From the NCBI GenBank assembly GCA_015232335.1, contig JADFZV010000010.1, positions 1 through 64,000 on the forward strand: a stretch of 64,000 bases of DNA, in the 5' to 3' direction. The first letter of the stretch is position 1; the number at the start of each line of letters is the position of its first letter. Below the pieces are notes generated by a model. That model was not told the origin of the DNA. It searched no databases and saw nothing but the letters and a program-made list of their open reading frames with translations. Below are positions 16,829 to 24,441 of this stretch, one piece after another. Both the position numbers and the translations under genes were made by a program. The stretch is from Alphaproteobacteria bacterium. Its GTDB lineage: Bacteria; Pseudomonadota; Alphaproteobacteria; Rhodospirillales; WMHbin7.

Positions 16829-18088
16829 ATGCGACGTGTCGTCGTCACGGGAATGGGAATGGTGTCGCCACTGGGATGTGGCGTCGATGTCTCATGGTCG
16901 CGACTGATTGAAGGCCAGTCGGGCATCAAAGTGATTGATCGCTTTGATGTTTCCGATCTGGCAGCCAGGGTCGGCGGGCTTCTTCCCGCAGGCAAGGACG
17001 ATCCTGTCTTGTTCGACGCCGACCGATTCGTGCCGCCCAAAGACCAGCGCAAGATGGATGATTTCATCATCTATGCCATGGCGGCGGGGCAGATGGCGGT
17101 CGAGGATTCCGGTGTTGCCGGCCTGTCCGACGAGGCCAAGGAACGCACCGGCGTTATGGTGGGGTCCGGCATCGGCGGCCTGGGCACCATCCAGGATGCC
17201 GCGGTTGTCCTGAAAGAGCAGGGGCCAAGGCGCATTTCGCCCTTCTTCATTCCCTCCAGCCTAGTCAATCTGGCTTCGGGCCATCTGTCGATCAAATACG
17301 GCTTCAAGGGTCCCAACCATTCCGCCGTGACTGCCTGCGCCACGGGTGCGCATGCCATTGGCGACGCGGCCCGCCTGATCATCTTCGGCGATGCCGATGT
17401 CATGGTGGCGGGCGGTACCGAGGCGGCCATCTGCCGCTTGGGCATCGCTGGTTTTGCTGCTGCCAGAGCTTTGTGTACCAGCTTCAACGACCGTCCCACC
17501 GAGGCCTCGCGGCCCTGGAGCAAGGATCGGGATGGCTTCGTCATGGGCGAGGGTTCCGGCGTTGTGGTTCTGGAAGAGCTGGAACATGCAAGGAAGCGTG
17601 GCGCCAAGATTTATGCCGAAGTGGTGGGCTATGGCCTGTCGGGCGACGCCTATCACATCACCGCACCTTCCGAGTCGGGCGACGGGGCCTATCGTTGCAT
17701 GAAGGCCGCCATGGCAAGGGCGGGCATGAACCCCGAAGATATCGACTACGTCAATGCGCATGGCACATCGACCATGGCCGATACTATCGAGCATGGTGCG
17801 GTCAAGCGCGCCTTCGGCAATGCGGCTGGCAATATCTCGATGTCCTCCACCAAGTCGGCCATTGGCCATCTGCTGGGGGCGGCGGGTGCGGTCGAAGCCA
17901 TTTTCTCGATCCTGTCCATTCGCGACCAGATCGTGCCGCCCACCTTGAATTTGCACGATCCCGACGAGGGCTGCGATCTCGATCTGGTTCCCCTGACCGC
18001 CAAGAAGCGCAAGGTACGGGCGGCTCTCAGCAACTCCTTCGGTTTCGGCGGCACCAATGCCGCCCTGATCTTCAAAGCCGCTCCCTGA
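16829..18088 (+). CDS. fabF: Beta-ketoacyl-ACP synthase II
   Basis: Condensing enzyme of fatty acid elongation, about 419 residues. It begins RRVVVTGMGMVSPLG. The nucleophilic Cys is in TACATGAHAIGDA, and the two histidines are in VNAHGTST and KSAIGHLLGAAG. ATG 16829 is preferred because the family starts at this motif; an upstream GTG at 16811 would add six residues. It follows acpP and precedes mltG on the same strand. Confidence 0.95.
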   Translation: MRRVVVTGMGMVSPLGCGVDVSWSRLIEGQSGIKVIDRFDVSDLAARVGGLLPAGKDDPVLFDADRFVPPKDQRKMDDFIIYAMAAGQMAVEDSGVAGLSDEAKERTGVMVGSGIGGLGTIQDAAVVLKEQGPRRISPFFIPSSLVNLASGHLSIKYGFKGPNHSAVTACATGAHAIGDAARLIIFGDADVMVAGGTEAAICRLGIAGFAAARALCTSFNDRPTEASRPWSKDRDGFVMGEGSGVVVLEELEHARKRGAKIYAEVVGYGLSGDAYHITAPSESGDGAYRCMKAAMARAGMNPEDIDYVNAHGTSTMADTIEHGAVKRAFGNAAGNISMSSTKSAIGHLLGAAGAVEAIFSILSIRDQIVPPTLNLHDPDEGCDLDLVPLTAKKRKVRAALSNSFGFGGTNAALIFKAAP

Positions 18089-18100
18089 TCCTTTAATCGG

Positions 18101-19078
18101 ATGAGGCGCACCCTTCGTATCGTCGCTGCCCTGACCGGGGTGGCGGCGTTGTTGTTGGTGGGTGTCGGCTATAGCCTTCAGAAGTTTATGGAAGCCGTCA
18201 TTCCCTTGACGGCTCCCGTCACGCTGGTCATTTCCAAGGGCTCTGGGCTTTCGGGAATCTCCAAAGACCTGCGCGTGGCCGATGTGGTCGCCAGCCCCCT
18301 GTTTTTCCGCCTGGGCGCCATGATGGCGGGAAAGACCAAGCTGCTGAAGGCCGGAGAGTATGCTTTTCAGCCGGGCATGACCCATCAGTCCGTCATGGAC
18401 AAGATGGTGCTGGGCGATGTGGTGGTGCATCAATTCACGCTGGTGGAAGGGCGCACGGTGCGTCAGGTGCAAGATGAATTGCGCTTCGAAAAAGCGCTGG
18501 AGGGTGACGTCGGGCCGCTGCTCCCCGAGGGCAGCCTGTTGCCGGAAACCTACAATTTCATCCTGGGCGAGGCGCGCTCGCAGATGATTCAGCGCATGCG
18601 TCGGTCGATGGAGACGGCGCTGGCCGAGGCCTGGGCAGGCCGGGCCGAGGGGCTGACCCTGGCCTCGCCCCACGAGCTTCTGATTCTGGCCAGCATCATT
18701 GAGCGTGAAACCGGCTTGGCTGCGGAGCGACCGCACGTCTCCGCCGTCTTTCACAACCGCCTGAAGAAGGGGATGCGCCTGCAATCCGATCCCACGGTGA
18801 TCTATGCGCTCTCGGACGGGCTGGGTGTGCTGGAGCGCCCGTTGAGCCGGGCCGATCTCGAACGCCCGACACCTTTCAATACCTATGTCATTAATCGCCT
18901 GCCGCCCGAACCCATCGCCAATCCGGGGCGGGCCAGCCTGCAGGCGGCGGCGCATCCCTTGAATTCCGACGATCTTTATTTCGTGGCCGACGGTACGGGC
19001 GGCCACGCCTTCGCGCCCACGCTGGAGGCGCATAACCGCAATGTCGCCAACTGGCGCCGGATCGAGAAAGAGCGCTAA
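18101..19078 (+). CDS. mltG: Endolytic murein transglycosylase MltG
   Basis: YceG-family inner-membrane enzyme that cuts nascent glycan strands and limits their length. One N-terminal transmembrane helix (residues about 7-28) is followed by the LysM-like and catalytic domains. The catalytic glutamate lies in ASIIERETG and the substrate-site segment is [10 protein letters not shown]. At 325 residues it is of normal length. It starts 12 bp after fabF, a common alphaproteobacterial order, and its stop overlaps the convergent glycosidase stop by 4 bp. Confidence 0.93.
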   Translation: MRRTLRIVAALTGVAALLLVGVGYSLQKFMEAVIPLTAPVTLVISKGSGLSGISKDLRVADVVASPLFFRLGAMMAGKTKLLKAGEYAFQPGMTHQSVMDKMVLGDVVVHQFTLVEGRTVRQVQDELRFEKALEGDVGPLLPEGSLLPETYNFILGEARSQMIQRMRRSMETALAEAWAGRAEGLTLASPHELLILASIIERETGLAAERPHVSAVFHNRLKKGMRLQSDPTVIYALSDGLGVLERPLSRADLERPTPFNTYVINRLPPEPIANPGRASLQAAAHPLNSDDLYFVADGTGGHAFAPTLEAHNRNVANWRRIEKER

Positions 19079-20358
19079 ACGCACTTCCTGATATAGGGCT
19101 TGTTGGCTTCCCACAACTCGTCGAGAATTTTATGGGCGGCCCCGGTCGAGTTGACGACGGGATCGATCAGCAAGGCTTCCAGCGCCAGTTCCTTCGAGGC
19201 ATGTACGGCGGCCTCGACGGTCAGTTGCTGAACGCTGGCCTGCATGCTCATCAACTTGGCGATGGGATCGGGAAGCGGCCCCAGCGAGACGGGATGTACG
19301 CCTGCGGCATCGACCACCAGGGGCACTTCCACAGCCAGATCGGCGGGCAGGTTGGGAATGATCCCCCGATTATAGACGATGCCCGATTCGATCATGCGCT
19401 TTTCGTTATGCAGCATGCTTTCGATGATGGTGATGCCGCGCTCGCCCGACAGTGTGTTCCATTCGTCGGGCGGCGGCTGGGTGCCCGCCACCACGCCGTC
19501 GATGATGCCCTGCAGCTTGACGCGCCAAGCGTCTTCGCCGTCGAAATCGAATCCTTTCTCGCCGCCTTCATAGCCGTAGGGGACATATTCGCCCATATGA
19601 TCGTCGCTGCAGGTCAGCCAATGGCCGAAGGCGCGCATCATGCGCCGCGTCAGCGGCTGCAGGCTGGGGTCGTAGGTCTTTTCCTTCTCAAGCAGCAGCG
19701 GATACATGTCCTTGCCGCTAGCGCGGTCGCGGATTTGCATGACGCACTGGAAATGATTGAGCCCGGCGGCCCAAAGATCCAAGGATTCCGGCGGTTCGAT
19801 TCCCATGATGGTGCCCACATACCAGCGGGCCAGGAAGATGCCGTGGCACAGCCCCAGACTGCGGATGGGGCTGTATTTGCCTAGGGCCAGGACGATGCGG
19901 CTTTCCGGATTGGAATAATTGATGAAATGAGCGTTGGGGCACAGCTCTTCCATGTCGCGCACGAAATCGAAGATGAGCGGCAGGGTGCGCAGCGTGAAGA
20001 ACAGACCGCCCGGCCCGCCGTTTTCGCCCAAGGTGTGGCGGATGCCGTATTTCTTGGGCACCTCGAAATCGAGACGCCACAGACGGGTGCGGTCGATGGC
20101 CACCGAATTCAGCACGAAGTCGGCGCCGGGCAGGGCGGCCCTGCGATCCGTTGTGCGCTCGATGAGGATTCCGGCGCCGCGCTGCTTGTTCATGAACTGG
20201 GCCAGCCCGTACATGCGTTCCAGCGTTTCGGGGTTGGTGTCGACCAGGGTCAGCGTACAGCCCGCAAGTTTCTTGCTGGCGAACATGTCGCGGAACATAT
20301 GGACGCCGAACGAGGCGCTGCCAGCGCCAATGAAAACGATCTTGGCCGTGTTGGTCAT
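19075..20358 (-). CDS. Family 4 glycoside hydrolase (NAD-dependent, MelA/LplD-like)
   Basis: GH4 enzymes cleave alpha- or beta-glycosides through an NAD+/Mn2+ redox-elimination mechanism. The 427-residue product opens with the Rossmann motif [10 protein letters not shown]. It has GENGGPGG, the metal-ligand Cys in GLCHGIF, and the His in AGLNHFQ. The start at ATG 20358 precedes the Rossmann strand directly; the frame extends 77 codons further upstream without support. Sugar specificity (galactoside, glucoside or glucuronide) cannot be read from sequence. Two other genes separate it from the glycogen block. Confidence 0.85.
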   Translation of the reverse strand: MTNTAKIVFIGAGSASFGVHMFRDMFASKKLAGCTLTLVDTNPETLERMYGLAQFMNKQRGAGILIERTTDRRAALPGADFVLNSVAIDRTRLWRLDFEVPKKYGIRHTLGENGGPGGLFFTLRTLPLIFDFVRDMEELCPNAHFINYSNPESRIVLALGKYSPIRSLGLCHGIFLARWYVGTIMGIEPPESLDLWAAGLNHFQCVMQIRDRASGKDMYPLLLEKEKTYDPSLQPLTRRMMRAFGHWLTCSDDHMGEYVPYGYEGGEKGFDFDGEDAWRVKLQGIIDGVVAGTQPPPDEWNTLSGERGITIIESMLHNEKRMIESGIVYNRGIIPNLPADLAVEVPLVVDAAGVHPVSLGPLPDPIAKLMSMQASVQQLTVEAAVHASKELALEALLIDPVVNSTGAAHKILDELWEANKPYIRKCV

Positions 20359-20404
20359 GGGAATCCTCGTCTCTGTTCCCGAGGATTCTAGCAAATTCTG
20401 ACCC

Positions 20405-20668
20405 TCAATGCACCCTGAGCGACACCTCGGCATATCGCCACGAGCCGGGCCGGAAGGGCTTGGTGCTGGCGACATAGACCGAATGCAGGGTGCCATCGAG
20501 ATTATGGCCCCAGAAATCCAGGAATTTGTGCAGTTCGGGATAGCGTGGGGCCAGGTCGTATTCCTGCCAGACATAGCTTTGCAGCACATGGGGATGATCG
20601 GGCAGGTGGTAGAAGATTTCGGCCGTGGTCAGGCGGTAATCCTTCAGCATCAGGTCGAACTCGCGCAT
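20405..20668 (-). CDS. usg: Usg family protein
   Basis: Small 87-residue protein conserved in alphaproteobacteria. It is recognisable by the [15 protein letters not shown] start region, the [20 protein letters not shown] block and the LHSVYVAS segment. Usg has been annotated as linked to phosphoribosylanthranilate isomerase or tryptophan genes, but no biochemical role is established to my knowledge. It stands alone here, 46 bp upstream of the glycosidase on the same strand. Confidence 0.75.
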   Translation of the reverse strand: MREFDLMLKDYRLTTAEIFYHLPDHPHVLQSYVWQEYDLAPRYPELHKFLDFWGHNLDGTLHSVYVASTKPFRPGSWRYAEVSLRVH

Positions 20669-20866
20669 GACACCCTCCTTCTGGGCAAGGTCTGCCGGGA
20701 GGAATTTGCCGGTCCGCTGATTTTCCTGGGGGCGGGCCGGCCCCGGCGGCGTTCATAGGGGTTTTAATGCAACCGTCGGGCCAATTCCCCCATTGATACA
20801 GAAGATGACAGGCCGGGCTTGCGAAAGCAGCGCAGGGGCTTTATCTTGCGGTCCTTCCTTAAGGAT

Positions 20867-20941
20867 TGGGGCGTAGCCAAGCGGTAAGGCAGCGGTTTTT
20901 GGTATCGCCATTCCTAGGTTCGATTCCTAGCGCCCCAGCCA
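20867..20941 (+). tRNA. tRNA-Gln (anticodon TTG)
   Basis: A complete cloverleaf can be folded. The acceptor stem TGGGGCG pairs with CGCCCCA, the D stem is GCC/GGC, and the anticodon stem GCGGT/ATCGC holds the loop TTTTGGT with anticodon TTG. The T stem CTAGG/CCTAG flanks TTCGATT. The discriminator is G and CCA is encoded, ending at 20941. From 20892 on, the gene is duplicated at 39843, making this the attachment site of an island. Confidence 0.92.
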
Positions 20942-21000
20942 ATCTTTTCAATGAGTTATGGGAATTCTGGAAATTTTGGCCCGGATTTTTTGGGACAATT
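20892..21000 (+). repeat. Left direct repeat of the genomic island (attL)
   Basis: This 109-bp segment runs from the 5' strand of the tRNA-Gln anticodon stem to 59 bp past the CCA end, finishing in TTTTTTGGGACAATT. The same 109 bp recur at 39843-39951. Four mismatches lie in the tRNA part and none in the 60 bp downstream. The breakpoint at the anticodon stem-loop is typical for tyrosine-recombinase integration into tRNA genes. Confidence 0.85.
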
Positions 21001-21201
21001 CCGCTCCATTTTGCAGTGAATAATCACCAAAAATGAACGGCTGAATTTAAGGCATGCCGGGCCTTCCGGAACTGGTCGCAGCAGGCAAACCTTCTACCGT
21101 ATAAGCCCTTCATAAAAGCTCCCCCTGATTTCCATATGGAACCTTTACGCCCTCTGGCGGGAGGATAGGCCTGGTTTCAAGGACTGACCGGAGTCGTCGC
21201 C

Positions 21202-21285
21202 ATGTTCGATGCCGTTTTCATTGCAGCTACCTTTGGCGCTTTCGCGCTTCTAGGGTTTTTGCTGCGCGCCTGCCGGAACATTTAG
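21202..21285 (+). CDS. 27-residue hydrophobic peptide, kdp-operon leader-like
   Basis: ATG 21202 to TAG 21285 encodes a small one-helix peptide with the ending FLLRACRNI. From memory, alphaproteobacterial kdp operons often begin with such a roughly 27-30 residue peptide just before kdpF, and a kdpF-like ORF follows here. It has no defined function. No kdpA, kdpB or kdpC follows, so it appears to be the orphaned head of a potassium-ATPase operon. Confidence 0.4.
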   Translation: MFDAVFIAATFGAFALLGFLLRACRNI

Positions 21286-21295
21286 GAGGAGTGCC

Positions 21296-21433
21296 ATGAC
21301 TTATTCGATTTCGCTCGATGTGGTGTTGGGCCTCGCCTCGGTCATCGGGCTGGCGGCCTATCTCGTCTATGTCATTCCGGGACAATTTGAGGACAAAATT
21401 GGTGCTGTGAAGATCGTTCCCGTTACGCCTTAA
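21296..21433 (+). CDS. KdpF-like small membrane protein, probably truncated or chimeric
   Basis: ATG 21296 follows AGGAGGA at 21284-21290. The first 28 residues (DVVLGLASVIGLAAYLVYVI) resemble KdpF, a one-helix subunit that stabilises KdpFABC. The expected short charged ending is replaced by 17 unrelated residues encoded across a GGGACA direct-repeat pair at 21379-21395. I read this as kdpF fused by recombination to foreign sequence. kdpABC are absent, so the ORF is probably non-functional. Confidence 0.4.
   Translation: MTYSISLDVVLGLASVIGLAAYLVYVIPGQFEDKIGAVKIVPVTP
21379..21395. repeat. GGGACA/AGGACA pair, candidate recombinase arm-type site (left)
   Basis: GGGACA (21379-21384) and AGGACA (21390-21395) are spaced 11 bp apart, one helical turn. 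A matching pair lies near the right end at 39723-39739, and single GGGACAATT copies end both long direct repeats. This layout resembles arm-type integrase binding sites. It could be a chance similarity of a 6-mer. Confidence 0.35.
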
Positions 21434-21475
21434 GACACCGTTTCGATTCTTTATTACACATACTGGGCATGCCAG

Positions 21476-21491
21476 GTTACGATTCGGTAAC
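21476..21491. promoter_or_regulatory. GTTAC-N6-GTAAC palindrome downstream of moaA
   Basis: GTTAC (21476-21480), GATTCG, then GTAAC (21487-21491). It matches in arms and spacing the palindrome at 22594-22609 upstream of the molybdoenzyme operon. It lies 54 bp beyond the moaA stop, so it is not in an obvious promoter position. It may mark a second binding site of the island's NtrC-type regulator. Confidence 0.4.
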
Positions 21492-21544
21492 GCCTATGTC
21501 ATGCAGGCATAACATTAGCCACAGCTCTTGTTGCTTTGCTGCAT

Positions 21545-22510
21545 CTATCCCCCGATGGCGCTCATCGAGCGCTGGGGAGAAACCTTTGAGGGCTCGCGGG
21601 TGAAGTCGTGCCCTTTGGGCTTTCCTTCTACGGCTGAAAGAATCACCTGTTTCAAATCTTCGTCTGTCGCTCCCGCCTGTAGAAGTGAGCGCAGATTGAT
21701 GGAGTCTCCGCGATCCAGACATAGTTTCAAGATTCCGTCGCTGGTCAGGCGCACACGGTTGCAGCCTTCGCAGAAATTGGCGCTCATCGGAGTGATGAAG
21801 CCCAGCCGTCCTCCGGTTTCGTTGACGCGCACATAACGGGCAGGCCCACCGGTTCTTTCGCACAAGGGCGTTAAGCGCCAGCGCCGCTCCAGCCGATCAC
21901 GCAAGGCCAGATGTTTGGAAAGCACCGGAAGCTTGGCGGGTCCCATTGGCATCACCTCGATCAGGGTCAGATCCAGGCCCCCCATGCCGCACCAACGGAT
22001 CAGGCTGTCGATCTCGCCGTCCGTGGTGTCGGTCATCACCACCATGTTGATCTTGACGCTAAGCCCGGCTTGGCGCGCAACGGCAATTCCGTTCAGAACC
22101 TGTTCCAGAACGTCCCTTCCGGCAATGGCCTTGAACCGTGCAGCGTCCAAAGTATCAAGCGATACATTGACCCGGCGCACCCCGGCCTTCACCAGCCCAT
22201 CGGCAAAGCTGCCGAGCTGCGTTCCATTGGTGGTCAGCGTGACTTCGTCAAGCCGGTTTAGGCCAGCCAGGTTCTGAAACAAGGTTAGCACGCCCCTTCG
22301 CACCAGAGGCTCGCCGCCGGTAATGCGGATCTTGCGCACCCCCAGATCGGCGAATACCCCGCAAATCCGCGTGATTTCTTCCAAGGACAGAATGTGGCGG
22401 CGTTCCAGAAGCACACGCCCAGGCACAGCGCAATAGCTGCACCTCAGGTCGCACCGGTCGGTAACGGAAACCCGAAGATAGGTGATCTGGCGGCCATGAC
22501 TGTCGAACAT
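21545..22510 (-). CDS. moaA: GTP 3',8-cyclase MoaA
   Basis: Radical-SAM enzyme for the first step of molybdenum cofactor synthesis. The 321-residue product has the N-terminal CDLRCSYC cluster motif, the RITGGEPL segment, and a C-terminal cluster with FCEGCNRVR and a later Cys in LKLCLD. It ends in the Gly-Gly tail needed for activity. ATG 22510 gives the usual start TYLRVSVTDRC a few residues in; longer frames enter the regulatory gap. It is divergent from the molybdoenzyme operon and is presumably an island-borne copy that boosts cofactor supply. Confidence 0.93.
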   Translation of the reverse strand: MFDSHGRQITYLRVSVTDRCDLRCSYCAVPGRVLLERRHILSLEEITRICGVFADLGVRKIRITGGEPLVRRGVLTLFQNLAGLNRLDEVTLTTNGTQLGSFADGLVKAGVRRVNVSLDTLDAARFKAIAGRDVLEQVLNGIAVARQAGLSVKINMVVMTDTTDGEIDSLIRWCGMGGLDLTLIEVMPMGPAKLPVLSKHLALRDRLERRWRLTPLCERTGGPARYVRVNETGGRLGFITPMSANFCEGCNRVRLTSDGILKLCLDRGDSINLRSLLQAGATDEDLKQVILSAVEGKPKGHDFTREPSKVSPQRSMSAIGG

Positions 22511-22593
22511 AGCCAAGTTCGAATGCCAGAATCTTGCCAGTTGTCGTAACCAAGGCAATTCCTGAAGCGACACGGAATGCTGCAAGGCAGCAT

Positions 22594-22609
22594 GTTACCG
22601 GTTGGTAAC
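22594..22609. promoter_or_regulatory. Upstream activator palindrome GTTAC-N6-GTAAC
   Basis: GTTAC (22594-22598), CGGTTG, GTAAC (22605-22609). A degenerate copy, GTGAA-GATTCG-GTAAC, follows at 22637-22652. They sit about 110 and 65 bp upstream of the sigma-54 promoter at 22706, the usual distance for an enhancer-binding protein. The obvious candidate is the NtrC-type regulator at 37250-38650. Confidence 0.6.
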
Positions 22610-22705
22610 AACGACCGCTCTGGCGGCAAAGGAAACGTGAAGATTCGGTAACGTCTCAAAATCGTTCAATTGCTAAACTGCGCGGAATCCCGCCGCTACG
22701 ACATC

Positions 22706-22721
22706 TGGCACGTCCCTCGCA
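22706..22721 (+). promoter_or_regulatory. Sigma-54 (-24/-12) promoter of the molybdoenzyme operon
   Basis: TGGCAC (22706-22711), five bases, then TCGCA (22717-22721). The invariant GG and GC are exactly 10 bp apart. This matches the RpoN consensus TGGCAC-N5-TTGCA at all but one core position. Transcription would start near 22733, about 60 bp before the first gene. It fits control by the GAFTGA-containing activator encoded in the island. Confidence 0.7.
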
Positions 22722-22792
22722 ATGGTATGCGCAATTCGCTTCGGCAAGCCATGCTGAAGTGAGCATGTGCAAAAACGCAAGGGAGGAAGCAG

Positions 22793-23515
22793 ATGGCGAT
22801 AGGGCTTCAGGCCGATCCATCGGAAGGCGTTGCCGGTAAGAAACGCTGGGCGATGGTGGTCGATCTTAGGCGGTGCATCGGCTGTATGGCCTGCGTCGCC
22901 GCGTGCAAGGCGGAATATGATGTGCCTTTGGGTGTGTGGCGCACCACGGTCAAGGTAAAAGACCTGGGGCAGTTTCCCAACACCAAGCGCCAGTTCATGC
23001 CGCGCCTGTGCAATCACTGCGACAATCCGCCCTGTGTCCGCAATTGCCCGACCGAGGCCACGTACAAGCACGAGGAAGGCTATGTCCTTCAGCGCTACGA
23101 CCGCTGCATCGCTTGCCGCACCTGCATTGCGGCCTGCCCCTACAATGCGCGCCACGTGCTGCCCAGCAATCGCACCCGCGTCAAGATCGGCGGCGTGGTC
23201 GACAAATGCACTTTCTGCGAACACCGCGTTTCCAACGGCTTGGTTCCTGCTTGTGTGCAGACCTGCCTGGGACGTTCGCGCATCTTCGGCGATCTTAACG
23301 ATCCCAAGGGCGAGGTTCACCGTCTGGTCTCCAACTCGTCGACGGTGACGCTGAAGCCTGAGAAGGGCACCAAGCCGCAGGTTTATTATATCCAGCCTGC
23401 TCAAAAGATCACCGATCAGATGTCAGCCCCCCCCGTATCCTATGCCGCCAAGGCAGATGCGGAGGCGTTCTACCGCCACAATAAAGGGCGGCAGTTCTTC
23501 GGCGGCGTCCTTTAA
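22793..23515 (+). CDS. Four-cluster ferredoxin subunit of the island molybdoenzyme
   Basis: Electron-transfer subunit of 240 residues with four [4Fe-4S] groups: CIGCMACVAAC, CNHCDNPPCVRNC, CIACRTCIAAC and CTFC with a later CVQTC. It resembles the PsrB/TtrB/SrdB/NrfC class. No Tat signal is present, so export would be by hitch-hiking on the Tat-bearing catalytic subunit. It is first in a B-C-A-chaperone order, 14 bp before the NrfD anchor gene. GGGAGG precedes ATG 22793 within a good spacing. Confidence 0.9.
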   Translation: MAIGLQADPSEGVAGKKRWAMVVDLRRCIGCMACVAACKAEYDVPLGVWRTTVKVKDLGQFPNTKRQFMPRLCNHCDNPPCVRNCPTEATYKHEEGYVLQRYDRCIACRTCIAACPYNARHVLPSNRTRVKIGGVVDKCTFCEHRVSNGLVPACVQTCLGRSRIFGDLNDPKGEVHRLVSNSSTVTLKPEKGTKPQVYYIQPAQKITDQMSAPPVSYAAKADAEAFYRHNKGRQFFGGVL

Positions 23516-23529
23516 AGGGGAGACGGAAC

Positions 23530-24408
23530 ATGTTCGAATATGGATGGTTTCACATCGCACCCTGGGGTGCGGAATTGTCGATCTACTTCTTCCTGATCGG
23601 AATGGCGGGCATGTCTTATGCCCTGTCCACCGCTCCCGATCTGTTTGGCGGCAAGTTCGAGGCCCTGCGCCCCGTGCAAACCCCCGGCCTGCTTTTGGCC
23701 CTGGTCATTGTCGGCATTTGCGCACCGCTTTTGATCCTGGATCTTGGTCAGCCCGGCCGCTTCCTGTATCCGATTATCTACTTCCACTGGACGTCGCCTC
23801 TGTCCTGGGGATCCGTCTTCCTGGTGCTGTTCACGGCTTGCATCGTGGGCTTCTACTGGGCCAAGCATCACGGCAACCGGGGTGATCTGTTGAAGCCCCT
23901 GGCTGTTGTTGGTTCTCTTCTGGGCCTCTCGATGCCGCTCTATACCGGTCTCGATCTCATGGTGAACACCACGCGCGAAGTGTGGGCGACGCCGTGGATG
24001 CCTGTCATGTTCACGGTGCTGTCCATTTCCTCGGGCACCGCCATGATCGCTCTCATCGCCAAGGTGATGGGCAAGACTGGTGCTGACGTCATGGTCATCC
24101 TGCACACCATCCTGCTGGCCTCGGTGGCAACCACTTTCGCCCTTTTCCTGGGCTTGGTGGTGTCCTTGCTTTACGGCTCGGGCGAGATGCAGCAGGGCTG
24201 GCAGATTCTGAACAGCCAGTACGGTACGCAGATCTGGTTGCTGACCTTCGTGGTCGGTATTCTGGCGCCGCTTGGCATGTTGGCCATGCCCGCCATCGGA
24301 CGTCAGCCGACGATTCTGGTGGGTGCCGGCATCGCCAGCATGATCGGGGCTTTCATGGTGCGCGAGGTTCTCCTCGTGGCCGGTCAGCTTCCCCAGCTGT
24401 TCTACTAA
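23530..24408 (+). CDS. NrfD/PsrC-type membrane anchor of the island molybdoenzyme
   Basis: Polysulfide-reductase NrfD family protein of 292 residues with eight to nine hydrophobic helices. It would exchange electrons between the quinone pool and the ferredoxin subunit. It differs from the DmsC-type anchor of the soe operon, so the two molybdoenzymes in this window belong to different architectural classes. GGGGAGA lies a few bases upstream of ATG 23530. The next gene, the catalytic subunit, begins 33 bp later. Confidence 0.9.
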   Translation: MFEYGWFHIAPWGAELSIYFFLIGMAGMSYALSTAPDLFGGKFEALRPVQTPGLLLALVIVGICAPLLILDLGQPGRFLYPIIYFHWTSPLSWGSVFLVLFTACIVGFYWAKHHGNRGDLLKPLAVVGSLLGLSMPLYTGLDLMVNTTREVWATPWMPVMFTVLSISSGTAMIALIAKVMGKTGADVMVILHTILLASVATTFALFLGLVVSLLYGSGEMQQGWQILNSQYGTQIWLLTFVVGILAPLGMLAMPAIGRQPTILVGAGIASMIGAFMVREVLLVAGQLPQLFY

Positions 24409-24441
24409 GCGAACGACACGGAAAGAGAGAGGGACGTTGCC

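Noticed and set aside
17261..19114. 617-residue minus-strand ORF
   Set aside because: Antisense to fabF and mltG; composition rich in His, Gln and Arg typical of shadows.
22524..22540. Sigma-54-like element (GG-N10-GC) on the minus strand before moaA
   Set aside because: The spacing fits, but the start point would fall 3 bases before the moaA ATG, leaving no leader. I do not count it as a promoter without mapping data.
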